This document shows, piece by piece, positions 8,413-16,492 of a DNA stretch of 28,980 nucleotides (position 1 is its first letter; every line of letters starts with the position of its first letter). Below the pieces are notes generated by a model that saw only the letters and a program-made list of their open reading frames with translations, did no database searches and was not told the origin of the DNA. This DNA comes from Burkholderiaceae bacterium (GTDB lineage: Bacteria; Pseudomonadota; Gammaproteobacteria; Burkholderiales; Burkholderiaceae), in assembly GCA_947374315.1 (NCBI GenBank), contig CANCBK010000016.1, positions 1 through 28,980 on the forward strand. Reading direction: 5' to 3'. The translations under genes and the position numbers were made by a program.

Positions 8413-8738
8413 GAGACAGTAATTTGCGCTTGACTCACTGCTTCATACCCATCATCGCCCACCCACCTACACTCAATCGTGCCAGAGGCAACTGCAATGG
8501 CGTTAAAAATAATGAGGGGGTTCGCCCCAATCCCTGGATAGAAGTCCGCCCTAAAAACTTCTTCACCGTTATAAAGGCAAGTAAACAAGCGAATGATGTC
8601 TCGAGGGATCCGCTTACCATCTTCCGAATAGCGAAAGCCTGTTTCCATGTCATGCTGGGCAATGGCCCGAATTTCAATGATGGCATCTTTTTTTGCTTGG
8701 ACGGGCACCGTAATATTAGTGCGAGAAGTTTTACTCAT
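8409..8738 (-). CDS. soxZ: SoxZ-like carrier subunit
   Basis: SoxZ is the immunoglobulin-like partner of SoxY; it has no signal of its own and is exported in complex with Tat-targeted SoxY. From ATG 8738 it encodes 109 residues with typical SoxZ features: AIIEIRAIAQHDMETGFRYS near the N-terminus, FTCLYNGEEVFRADFYPGIG in the middle, and a C-terminal ECRWVGDDGYEAVSQAQI. I chose 8738 because a GGAG lies five bases upstream and the ATG overlaps the soxY stop (ATGA); an in-frame ATG at 8753 lacks these features. Its own stop overlaps the soxA GTG by four bases. The tight overlaps indicate stoichiometric co-translation. Confidence 0.9.
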   Translation of the reverse strand: MSKTSRTNITVPVQAKKDAIIEIRAIAQHDMETGFRYSEDGKRIPRDIIRLFTCLYNGEEVFRADFYPGIGANPLIIFNAIAVASGTIECRWVGDDGYEAVSQAQITVS

Positions 8739-9226
8739 ACCAACTCCGTACAAGCCGATAGCGTCACTAGGGTATCAGCATGGCCTTGCCAGAAACTGCC
8801 ATCACTCATTTGAGCAATCGCCCATACCCTCTGAGAGTCCGCCAATCGAACGCGGGTTGTCAGTTCAGCGCGTCCAGAACGGGGGGTGAAATACGCGCTA
8901 AAAATATTCGGGAGTGGATTACCCTCGGCAATCACATGAACCGCTTTGACATAATCATTCGCGGTCATGGGGCTTTGGATGGAAACCTTTAGCACCACTA
9001 AGTTTCCACTCTCGACTAGGGGAGGAATGATGAGCTTAACCCGCTCATCTTGAATGGGGTTTGAGCCCACAATCTTGGCTATTGCCTCCATCGCCTCGGG
9101 CTTTTTAGCCATCACCAGCAATGGCGCCATCCAGCTGGATAAACCCAAAAGCCCCAGTGCCGATAAATACATCCGGCGACGTAGGCTTAGAGGCATGGAA
9201 TTGAGGTTTAACGATGTCATAGTCAT
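8735..9226 (-). CDS. SoxY-like carrier protein without the GGCGG arm
   Basis: The SoxY fold is recognisable over 163 residues: a twin-arginine-like signal (SLRRRMYLSALGLLGLSSW), then VKLIIPPLVESGNLVVLKVS and a C-terminal half with RVWAIAQMSDGSFW. In true SoxY the chain ends in a flexible GGCGG arm whose cysteine carries the sulfur substrate. Here it ends LVTLSACTELV: a cysteine is kept (Cys159), but the flanking glycines are gone and four residues follow. From memory, a class of SoxY paralogues with an AACIE-type arm has been described, and SACTE fits it. I therefore annotate it as SoxY-related rather than true SoxY. It lies 17 bases after the soxX-like stop and overlaps soxZ. Confidence 0.82.
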   Translation of the reverse strand: MTMTSLNLNSMPLSLRRRMYLSALGLLGLSSWMAPLLVMAKKPEAMEAIAKIVGSNPIQDERVKLIIPPLVESGNLVVLKVSIQSPMTANDYVKAVHVIAEGNPLPNIFSAYFTPRSGRAELTTRVRLADSQRVWAIAQMSDGSFWQGHADTLVTLSACTELV

Positions 9227-9243
9227 TTAGTAAATCTATTTAC

Positions 9244-9693
9244 TCATTGAACAGTGTTGACCTTAAGACTAAACAAGAACGCCAGTACATCTTCTATCTC
9301 TTGGCCACTCAAGATCGTTTGATCAACAAATTTGGGCGCTACGCGATTCAACCCCGTAGTACGGTAATAGGCTGGCATGATCGTATCAGGATTAAAGCGG
9401 CTAGGATCCACAATATGGGCTCGGAGTTGCGCTGTAGATAAGCGTCCCACACTGAGTCCTAAGTCTGGCGCCAAATTACCCTGAAAGCGCTCCTCCGGAA
9501 AAGGCCCGCTGTGGCATAAGAGACATAGACCCGTTTGGCGACTTCCCACAATAGCGCGCCCTCTAGCAATATCCCCAGGAGCTGAAGTGAGGGGATCCAC
9601 AATTGAATCCCCTATCCAAGTTTGCGCATAGACCGAATAAGAGGGCAAAAGAGTCGACATACCTAGCAATACCACCACTAGTGCGCTTCTCAT
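9244..9693 (-). CDS. soxX: SoxX-like monoheme c-type cytochrome
   Basis: Partner of SoxA, accepting electrons from the SoxA active site. The signal peptide is MRSALVVVLLGMSTLLPSYS. There is one heme c site, GLCLLCHSGPFPEERFQG. Downstream, PSRFNPDTIMPAYYRTTG supplies the distal methionine ligand in the expected SoxX context. LSGQEIEDVLAFLFSL forms the C-terminal helix. I prefer ATG 9693 as start, although GTG 9699 is possible two codons upstream; neither has a strong ribosome binding site. It begins 52 bases after the stop of the molybdopterin subunit and lies 17 bases before soxY, so it links the molybdenum hydroxylase genes to the soxYZA genes. Confidence 0.87.
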   Translation of the reverse strand: MRSALVVVLLGMSTLLPSYSVYAQTWIGDSIVDPLTSAPGDIARGRAIVGSRQTGLCLLCHSGPFPEERFQGNLAPDLGLSVGRLSTAQLRAHIVDPSRFNPDTIMPAYYRTTGLNRVAPKFVDQTILSGQEIEDVLAFLFSLKVNTVQ

Positions 9694-9745
9694 TCCCACT
9701 TATTCATAACCCATTGCAAACCGTCCAGCCTCTTTATCGCTGCAC

Positions 9746-11962
9746 TTAAACCAACTTAATGCCACTATTTTTCAATGGCACCGTACGGTACCGCTTACCA
9801 GTTGCACGATAGATCGCATTGAGCACCGCTGGCGCTGCCACTGCAATCGTTGGCTCACCAACCCCGCCCCAGTCCTTACCGCCACCTTGAATGATGATGG
9901 TTTCGACCTTAGGCATTTGCGCAAGGCGAATAGAGTTGAAGGTATCAAAGTTCTTCTGCACAACTGCACCGTGCTCAAGCGTGATTTCTTCTTCGAAAAG
10001 AGCGGATAAGCCGTACACAAAGGATCCCGAAACCTGACGAGCTACTTGTGCGGGATTCACCACATAACCCGGATCCGTTGCTGCGACGATGCGATGAATT
10101 TTGACCTCATTGCCATTGGTCACCGATAACTCGCAAGCAGCCGCCACATAACTACCGAATGAGCGCATCTGCGCGATACCGCGGAAGACGCCTGGCTTAG
10201 CGGGCGTAGTCCAACCAATGCCCTCAGCTACCGCATTGAGTACTGCCACGGCACGAGGGTAGTTTTGCATATGCTGACGACGGAACTCCACTGCATCAAC
10301 ACCCGTTGCCTCGGCCATCTCATCCACAAAGGTTTCGAGGAAGACCGCATTTTGGTTCACGTTCACGCCACGCCAAAATCCCGGTGGAACATGGGTATTA
10401 CGCATCGCATGATCAACCATTAAATTCGGGAAGCTATACGTGATGCCATGCTCCGTAGTGTCATCCAGACCTTGAAACGTCAAAGGATCTTTACCTTTAT
10501 TAGCTGCCAACACCGCTGGACGTACTGATGCCAAAATAGATTGGCCTGATAAACGCATACTCAGACCAGTAATATTTTTCTTGTCATCAATCGCCGCAGT
10601 CAATTTACACATCATTACCGGGTGATAGCGACCCTGAGTCATATCTTCTGAGCGCGTCCAAATTAATTTGATTGGGGTGCCCGGCATTTGCTTGGCGATA
10701 TTCACTGCTTGGGTTGTGTAATCCTGGAATGCACCACGACGACCAAAGCCACCGCCTAGATTCACCTTATAGACATTACATTTTTCCGCCGGCAATCCTG
10801 AGGCTGCAATCACAGCGGCCAAAGATGCCTCACCGTCTTGAGTGGGAACCCATGCTTCACAAGCATCAGCAGTCCACTTGGCGGTCGCCGTCTGAGGCTC
10901 TAAAGTGGCATGGTTCAAGAATGGATAAAAATATGTTGCTTCAATAGTTTTGGATGCCTTAGAAATCGCCTCGCTGGCATCGCCATTGGCGTTACCAACA
11001 AACGCATCGTCAGCTGTCAAACCCGCTTCCAACATCTTCTTAATAGATGCACTGGAAACATTACCATTGGCGCCGTTGTCCCAAACAATGCTGACAGCTT
11101 CCATACCCATTTTGGCTTGCCAGAAGGTATCCGCCACCACCGCTACAGCAGAATCACCGACCTGCACTACCTTCTTTACACCCTTCATACCAGCAGCTTT
11201 AGAGGCATCGTAGCTCTTAACCTTGCCACCAAATACTGGGCACTCCTGAATAGTGGCAATCAACATGCCAGGTAATTTCAGGTCAATGGCATAGATCTGC
11301 TTACCACTGACTTTGTCCGCAACGCCATCAATGCGGTTTACTGGCTTTCCAATCAAAGTCCACTCTTTAGGATCTTTGAGAGGGATTTCTTTAGGGGTCT
11401 CTAGCTGTGATGCCGCTACAGAAACTTTTCCGAAAGTGGTTGTGCGACCCGATGGGGTATGCGTAATTACACTGTCTTTGGCAACGCATTCTGATGCAGG
11501 CACATTCCACTGATTGGCTGCCGCCTGAATCAACATGATGCGAGCGGCTGCGCCACCCTTACGAACATATTGCTCAGAGGTCCGAATGCCACGACTTCCG
11601 CCAGTGGAATAACTACCCCAAGCTTGTTTGCGCTTCAGACTCTCGGCTGGAGATGGGTATTCGTAAGAAACTTTCTTCCAGTCACACTGCAATTCTTCAG
11701 CAACCATTTGCGCCAAACCAGTGATCGTTCCTTGACCCATTTCAGAGCGCACGATACGCACGACCACATCATCGTTTGGCTTTACTACCACCCAAACACC
11801 AATTTCTGGCGTTGCTAGCGGAGTCATTGAGGTGGCGCCACTCCCCATTGCGGCATTGGCCGCAGAAATAAAAGAGAAATCAAAGCCAATGGCTAGGCCA
11901 GCGCCAATAGCACTTGCGCCAACTACAAAGTGACGACGGGATGCATTAATAGTATTTGTCAT
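9746..11962 (-). CDS. Molybdopterin-binding subunit of an IorB-type molybdenum hydroxylase
   Basis: Large subunit of the xanthine dehydrogenase family, in the isoquinoline 1-oxidoreductase / aldehyde dehydrogenase branch; such enzymes hydroxylate heteroaromatic rings or oxidise aldehydes with water as oxygen donor. It has 738 residues. A twin-arginine signal is present (SRRHFVVGASAIGAGLAIGF), so the enzyme is exported folded to the periplasm. Molybdopterin-contact motifs include MGQGTITGLAQMVAEEL, GGGFGRRGAFQDY, PPGFWRGVNVNQNA and the C-terminal GGVGEPTIAVAAP, in which Glu703 is the expected catalytic base. It starts nine bases after the 2Fe-2S subunit. The substrate is not predictable; 'isoquinoline' should not be taken literally. 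Confidence 0.9.
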   Translation of the reverse strand: MTNTINASRRHFVVGASAIGAGLAIGFDFSFISAANAAMGSGATSMTPLATPEIGVWVVVKPNDDVVVRIVRSEMGQGTITGLAQMVAEELQCDWKKVSYEYPSPAESLKRKQAWGSYSTGGSRGIRTSEQYVRKGGAAARIMLIQAAANQWNVPASECVAKDSVITHTPSGRTTTFGKVSVAASQLETPKEIPLKDPKEWTLIGKPVNRIDGVADKVSGKQIYAIDLKLPGMLIATIQECPVFGGKVKSYDASKAAGMKGVKKVVQVGDSAVAVVADTFWQAKMGMEAVSIVWDNGANGNVSSASIKKMLEAGLTADDAFVGNANGDASEAISKASKTIEATYFYPFLNHATLEPQTATAKWTADACEAWVPTQDGEASLAAVIAASGLPAEKCNVYKVNLGGGFGRRGAFQDYTTQAVNIAKQMPGTPIKLIWTRSEDMTQGRYHPVMMCKLTAAIDDKKNITGLSMRLSGQSILASVRPAVLAANKGKDPLTFQGLDDTTEHGITYSFPNLMVDHAMRNTHVPPGFWRGVNVNQNAVFLETFVDEMAEATGVDAVEFRRQHMQNYPRAVAVLNAVAEGIGWTTPAKPGVFRGIAQMRSFGSYVAAACELSVTNGNEVKIHRIVAATDPGYVVNPAQVARQVSGSFVYGLSALFEEEITLEHGAVVQKNFDTFNSIRLAQMPKVETIIIQGGGKDWGGVGEPTIAVAAPAVLNAIYRATGKRYRTVPLKNSGIKLV

Positions 11963-11971
11963 GATCGCTCC

Positions 11972-12421
11972 TTATGCCTTACTCACAGCATGAATAGCAT
12001 CACGCACTTGTTGGAATGTTCCGCAACGGCAGATATTTGTCACCGCCGCATCAATCTGCTCATCAGTCGGTTTTGGGGTGTTGCGCAGCAAGGCAGTGGT
12101 CGCCATCACCATGCCAGATTGGCAGTAACCACACTGAGGCACTTGATTATCAACCCAGGCTTTTTGTACTTTGGAGAGCTGGCCATTTTTTTCCAAGCTC
12201 TCAATAGTTTCAATCTTCTTGCCCTCTGCAGCACTCACCGGAAGCGAGCAGCTTCGCATAGCCTGGCCTTCAAAGAGGATTGTGCAAGCTCCACATTGGC
12301 CGATGCCGCATCCGTACTTGGTACCAGTTAATCCTACATGGTCACGAATTACCCACAACAAAGGGGTTTCTGGATCTACATCCACCTTGTACTTTTTACC
12401 GTTGATATTTAAGTCGGCCAT
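11972..12421 (-). CDS. 2Fe-2S subunit of the IorA-type molybdenum hydroxylase
   Basis: Small electron-transfer subunit of the same molybdenum hydroxylase. It has 149 residues. A plant-type [2Fe-2S] domain comes first (Cys38, Cys43, Cys46, Cys58 in YGCGIGQCGACTILF...RSC). An all-helical second [2Fe-2S] domain follows (Cys97, Cys100, Cys131, Cys133 in QCGYCQSGM and NICRCGT). It has no signal of its own and is presumably exported with its Tat-bearing partner. A good ribosome binding site (GAGGAGAG) precedes the ATG. This is the first gene of the minus-strand unit that continues through the molybdopterin subunit to soxX, soxY, soxZ and soxA. No FAD subunit gene is present, as is usual for IorAB-type enzymes, which pass electrons to cytochromes. 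Confidence 0.92.
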   Translation of the reverse strand: MADLNINGKKYKVDVDPETPLLWVIRDHVGLTGTKYGCGIGQCGACTILFEGQAMRSCSLPVSAAEGKKIETIESLEKNGQLSKVQKAWVDNQVPQCGYCQSGMVMATTALLRNTPKPTDEQIDAAVTNICRCGTFQQVRDAIHAVSKA

Positions 12422-12520
12422 GGCTGCTCTCCTCTGTGTTTTTATGGGGAAGCCCTATCGATCAGATAAAGCCCCTACTTTTGTGATGATTATCTTAACC
12501 AAGAAATGATTTATTGCTTT

Positions 12521-12534
12521 GCAACATATATTGC
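12521..12534. promoter_or_regulatory. Palindrome GCAA-N6-TTGC in the iorA/lrgA divergent region
   Basis: The 14-base sequence GCAACATATATTGC matches its own reverse complement at 12 of 14 positions. It lies in the 132-base gap between the divergent molybdenum hydroxylase operon and the lrgA-like gene, overlapping a possible promoter (TTGCAA, 17 bases, TAAGAT) for the latter. It could be an operator. The regulator is unknown and none is encoded nearby. Confidence 0.3.
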
Positions 12535-12553
12535 GGGGCAGTAAGATCAGACC

Positions 12554-12904
12554 ATGATCTCCGGCCTCGTTCAAATTCTCTTTTTCCAAAGCCTGGGTGA
12601 GCTTATTTCCAAATTCGCGCTACCCACCCTGCCAGGCCCTGTGATTGGCCTGGTACTACTCATTGTTTGGCTAGTATTGCGCAAAGGAGTTAACCCTGAA
12701 TTAGCGTCCGTGGCCGATGGCTTTAGCCAGTACTTTGGCCTCTTGTTTGTGCCGGCCGCTGTTGGTGTGGTCTTGTTTCTGCCTCAACTCAAAGCCAATG
12801 CCTTGGCAATTGTGAGCGCCCTAGTGGGAAGCGTAGTACTCACCATCGCCACTAGCGCCATCGTCGTCCGCTTTTTGAGCGCAAAGCCTGAAGAGGCTAG
12901 TTGA
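12554..12904 (+). CDS. CidA/LrgA family membrane protein
   Basis: Holin-like / small-solute transport membrane protein that works with an LrgB partner. In various bacteria this pair affects autolysis or the export of pyruvate or glycolate. The 116-residue protein has four hydrophobic segments, with the family motif LPGPVIGLVLLIVWL near residue 25 and GLLFVPAAVGVVLFLPQL in the middle. No clear ribosome binding site precedes the ATG. A possible -10 (TAAGAT, 12542-12547) lies so close to it that a very short or absent leader is conceivable. The stop overlaps the first base of the lrgB-like ATG, so the two are co-translated. Confidence 0.88.
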   Translation: MISGLVQILFFQSLGELISKFALPTLPGPVIGLVLLIVWLVLRKGVNPELASVADGFSQYFGLLFVPAAVGVVLFLPQLKANALAIVSALVGSVVLTIATSAIVVRFLSAKPEEAS

Positions 12905-13629
12905 TGAGTGAACAACATTCCATCGTCGAGATTTGGGTCTATCTTTCAGGTAGTCCTTTATTTGCTCTGTTCATTACCTTGGCCGCTTATCAATTTGGCC
13001 TGTGGGTTTATAAAACCACCAAGCAGAATCCTCTAGCTAACCCTGTGGCAATTGCCATCATCCTCGTGGCGAGCCTTATTCAGTTTATTGAGATGCCCTA
13101 CTCCACCTACTTCGAAGGCGCCCAATTCATCCACTTCTTGTTAGGCTCTGCGACAGTGTCCTTGGCGATTCCGATCTACCGTGGCCTCAATAGCTTAAAG
13201 GGTCGATCCCTCCCTTTACTTGCCTCTTTAATGGCAGGCGGCCTTGTTTCCATTCTGAGCGCTGTCAATATCGCTAAATTGTTGGGGGCTGATTCCAGCA
13301 TTACTGGCGCGATGTATCCAAAGTCCGTCACCGCGCCAATCGCGATGGGCATTGCGGAACGGATTGGCGTCTCCCCAACATTGACAGCCATCTTTGCCGT
13401 TACCACCGGCATTCTCGGGGCTATTTTGGCGCCCTTCATTCTTAATGCTTTAGGCATGAAGGCTTGGTGGCAACGTGGCTTTGCCATTGGCATCGGCGCC
13501 CATGGCATTGGCACCTCCCGTGCATTTAGCATCCACCTAGAAGCAGGAACCTACGCCAGTTTGGCCATGGGTATGAATGGTGTCATTAGCGCCGTCGCCA
13601 TCCCTATTCTTTACCACCTATTTAATTAA
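12904..13629 (+). CDS. LrgB family membrane protein
   Basis: Partner of the preceding LrgA/CidA-like protein; 241 residues from ATG 12904. It is a polytopic membrane protein. Family motifs include MYPKSVTAPIAMGIAERIG near residue 138 and the C-terminal GIGAHGIGTSRAFSIH. Both are characteristic of LrgB/CidB and of the plastidic glycolate/glycerate transporter. The start at 12904 shares its A with the preceding TGA; a TTG one codon earlier is less likely. The role (transport of small organic acids or control of murein hydrolases) is inferred from the family. Confidence 0.9.
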   Translation: MSEQHSIVEIWVYLSGSPLFALFITLAAYQFGLWVYKTTKQNPLANPVAIAIILVASLIQFIEMPYSTYFEGAQFIHFLLGSATVSLAIPIYRGLNSLKGRSLPLLASLMAGGLVSILSAVNIAKLLGADSSITGAMYPKSVTAPIAMGIAERIGVSPTLTAIFAVTTGILGAILAPFILNALGMKAWWQRGFAIGIGAHGIGTSRAFSIHLEAGTYASLAMGMNGVISAVAIPILYHLFN

Positions 13630-13857
13630 TAGATAGATTCAACGTCCATCCACTAACACTACTCAATTGGGCACGATGCACTAATAAGGAACATGGGGTC
13701 CTGATTACGCCCCACATTACCGCCATCCCTACCCGCCAATGCTCTATGCTCCATACTTCATAGCCACTGTGTATTCAGATCCTTGGATGCCAATAAAATA
13801 TGGACTTGCTGCGATGGCTTTTCCAGCACTACACGACCTTCAATAAAGAGTACTCAA

Positions 13858-14850
13858 ATGAACGCACTAAAACATTGCTTTAGCCGCCTGCTGATAGGCT
13901 CCCTGCTGGCAACCAGCCTTTGTAATCTGGTATTTGCAGCATCCGACGCGGATTGGCCAAAAAAACCGATCATGGCGATTCTGCCCTTTCCTGCCGGCGG
14001 ATCTACTGATGCATTTGCACGTTCAATAGCCGTCCCTCTTGGTGAGGCATTGGGTCAATCGGTAGTCATTGAAAATAAACCAGGCGCTGGCGGAATGATC
14101 GCCTTGGGTGCGGTGGCAAAGGCCTCACCTGATGGCTACACGATTCTTTTTAGTGCGCTAACCAATCAATCGATTTCTCATTCACTGTTCAAAAACCCAC
14201 CAGCAGATCTGACCAAGGATTTTGCTCCGATCGCTTTGATTGGCACAATTCCGCATTTGATCGTGGTTAATCCATCAGTACCAGCTAAAAATTTGCAGGA
14301 ACTCATTGCGTTTATTAAATCCAAAAAAGGGGATTTCAATTACGCATCCCAGGGCAATGGCAGCTTGTCCCATTTGGAGTCCGTTTTATTTATGCAGCGC
14401 ATTGGCGCTACTGGTACGCATGTCCCCTACAAAGGCAGCTCTTTTGCCCTGCCAGATTTAATCGCAGGCAATACGCTGATGATGTTCGATAGCGTGACCG
14501 CCTCACTGCCTCATATTCAAAGCGGCAAATTACGCCCCATCGCGATTGCCGCAGCCGAGCGCTCACCACTATTGCCCAATGTCCCGACCTTAGGGCAAGA
14601 TGGCATGAAGCAGTTTGATGTTGAGAACTTATATGCAATCTACGCACCCAAGGGAACATCCCCTACTATTGTGATGAAACTCGAGAGAGAAATTCGGAAG
14701 ATTTTGACCAACCCCGACTTCAAGGCGCGTCTAGCCAATCAGGGAATTCATACGCAGTTTGCAAATTCAGAGCAACTGACAATCATCACCCAAGCCGAGC
14801 AAGACAAATGGGCAAAGATCGTCAAGACTGCAAACGTTAAAATTGATTAA
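13858..14850 (+). CDS. Bug-type (tripartite tricarboxylate) solute-binding protein
   Basis: Periplasmic binding protein of the Bug / TctC family, which captures carboxylates and related small molecules. From ATG 13858 it is 330 residues with a signal peptide (CFSRLLIGSLLATSLCNLVF, cleaved near AASDADW). Family motifs are clear: MAILPFPAGGSTDAFAR near the N-terminus, VIENKPGAGGMIA and ASPDGYTILF. I chose this ATG because it is followed by a normal signal peptide and preceded by AAAGAG; a more upstream ATG (13783) would add a non-signal-like extension. No tctA/tctB membrane genes lie nearby, so it is an orphan, as most Bug proteins are. The ligand is unknown. Confidence 0.9.
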   Translation: MNALKHCFSRLLIGSLLATSLCNLVFAASDADWPKKPIMAILPFPAGGSTDAFARSIAVPLGEALGQSVVIENKPGAGGMIALGAVAKASPDGYTILFSALTNQSISHSLFKNPPADLTKDFAPIALIGTIPHLIVVNPSVPAKNLQELIAFIKSKKGDFNYASQGNGSLSHLESVLFMQRIGATGTHVPYKGSSFALPDLIAGNTLMMFDSVTASLPHIQSGKLRPIAIAAAERSPLLPNVPTLGQDGMKQFDVENLYAIYAPKGTSPTIVMKLEREIRKILTNPDFKARLANQGIHTQFANSEQLTIITQAEQDKWAKIVKTANVKID

Positions 14851-14897
14851 TTCCTCATTGCCCATGAGCACACTTCTTGATTGAATAGATTAGAACC

Positions 14898-16487
14898 ATG
14901 TTGATTTCCCCTCCCTTTGGTGGCGGCCGTGCCCCAGTCCTCGCTAAAAATGCCGTTGCTAGTTCACAGCCTTTAGCGACCCAAGCTGGTATTGAAGCAC
15001 TGCAAAATGGTGGTAATGCCGTGGACGCAGCCCTAGCCACCGCCATCACCTTAACCGTTGTTGAGCCCACCATGAATGGCTTGGGAGGCGATGGCTTTGC
15101 GCTCATCTGGGATGGTAAAAAACTCCATGGTATGAATGCCTCCGGCAGAGCTCCAGCAGCTTGGACGCCAGAATATTTTTCTGGCAAGACGGCAATGGAT
15201 CTGATTGGCTGGAATACCGTAACCATACCTGGCATGGTGTCCGGATGGATTGAGCTGTCTCGTAAATTTGGCAAGCTCCCTTTTGCCCAGCTCTTTAAGC
15301 GTGCGATTGATTACGCGGAGAACGGCTTTCCAGTTTCCCCAGTCATTGCACGTCAATGGCGTGAAGCGATCCCCGTCCTGAAGAATCAACCTGGTTTTGT
15401 AGAGTCATTTTTAATTGACGGCAAGGCACCTACTGCCGGTCAAATCTGGCGCTACCCCGCTCAAGCTAAAACCTTGCGCGAGATTGCAGAAACGGAAGGT
15501 GAGTCTTTTTACACCGGTAAATTGGCTCAAAGCATAGTGGACTTTGCTCAAAGCACTGGTGGTTGCTTTACGATGGCCGACTTTGCCGCAAACCAAACCG
15601 AATGGGTTGAGCCTTTAGCATTTGATTATGGCGAATACACCTTGCACGAGATTCCGCCGAATGGCTCCGGAATTGTGGCGCAAATGGCACTCGGTATTTT
15701 GCAAGCCGCGAATGTCAAGCAGTACCCAGCCAACTCTGCGCAACGCATTCACCTGCAAGTAGAGGCAATGCGTATTGCCTTTGCCGATGCATACGCCCAT
15801 GTCTCCGACGCCAGCACCATGAAGGCTCCTACCAGCGCCTTATTGGATAGGGATTATTTAGCCAGCCGCGCTGCACTCATTAATCACAATCAAGCAGGCA
15901 GCTACGGTGCAGGTGATCCGCATGCTGGCGGTACCGTTTACCTTTGCGCCGCCGATGAATCCGGCATGATGATTTCATATATTCAGTCAAACTTTAAAGG
16001 CTTTGGTTCTGGTGTAGTGGCTCCCGGTGGCATCGCTTTACATAACCGCGGCATGAGCTTTAGCCTGGTAGATGGCCACCCTAATCAAGTGGCACCGGGC
16101 AAGCGCCCGTTCCACACCATCATTCCGGCATTTCTAAGCAAGGGCGCTCAACCCACCATGGCATTTGGTGTGATGGGCGGCAATATGCAACCCCAAGGGC
16201 ATATACAGTTTGTCATGCGCTTTGTGGATGAATACCTCAACCCACAAGCTTGCTCCGATGCACCTCGCTGGAGAATTGACGACCTCGGCAAACTGACAGT
16301 AGAGGCCTCGATGCCCGCAGCAGTCGTTGAAGGCTTAAGCGCAATGGGCCATACGGTAACAGTGATGCCAGCCAATAGCCTGGACTTTGGTAGCGCCCAA
16401 GCGATTGCTTTGTTAGGCGAAGAAACTAAAGACGCCTATATTGCTGGTAGCGATCACCGTCGCGATGGCTTGGCAGCGGGATTCTAA
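14898..16487 (+). CDS. Gamma-glutamyltransferase family protein
   Basis: N-terminal-nucleophile hydrolase of the gamma-glutamyltranspeptidase superfamily, which transfers or hydrolyses gamma-glutamyl groups (for example from glutathione). The 529-residue precursor should cleave itself before Thr346 in HAGGTVYLCAAD, giving large and small subunits. The large subunit carries GGNAVDAALATAITLTVVEP and MNGLGGDGFAL. The small subunit carries GFGSGVVAPGGIALHNRGMS and PGKRPFHTIIPAF. No signal peptide is visible, so it is probably cytoplasmic, like the YwrD-type branch it resembles. Its stop lies six bases from the convergent helicase gene. Confidence 0.88.
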   Translation: MLISPPFGGGRAPVLAKNAVASSQPLATQAGIEALQNGGNAVDAALATAITLTVVEPTMNGLGGDGFALIWDGKKLHGMNASGRAPAAWTPEYFSGKTAMDLIGWNTVTIPGMVSGWIELSRKFGKLPFAQLFKRAIDYAENGFPVSPVIARQWREAIPVLKNQPGFVESFLIDGKAPTAGQIWRYPAQAKTLREIAETEGESFYTGKLAQSIVDFAQSTGGCFTMADFAANQTEWVEPLAFDYGEYTLHEIPPNGSGIVAQMALGILQAANVKQYPANSAQRIHLQVEAMRIAFADAYAHVSDASTMKAPTSALLDRDYLASRAALINHNQAGSYGAGDPHAGGTVYLCAADESGMMISYIQSNFKGFGSGVVAPGGIALHNRGMSFSLVDGHPNQVAPGKRPFHTIIPAFLSKGAQPTMAFGVMGGNMQPQGHIQFVMRFVDEYLNPQACSDAPRWRIDDLGKLTVEASMPAAVVEGLSAMGHTVTVMPANSLDFGSAQAIALLGEETKDAYIAGSDHRRDGLAAGF

Positions 16488-16492
16488 GAAGA

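Noticed and set aside
10672..11818. Several plus-strand open frames opposite the molybdopterin subunit gene
   Set aside because: The minus-strand frame has clear family motifs throughout; the plus-strand products show none.
13694..13714. TGGGG...CCCCA inverted repeat after lrgB as a terminator
   Set aside because: Only a five-base stem with an 11-base loop and no following T-run; the 228-base gap otherwise shows nothing convincing.
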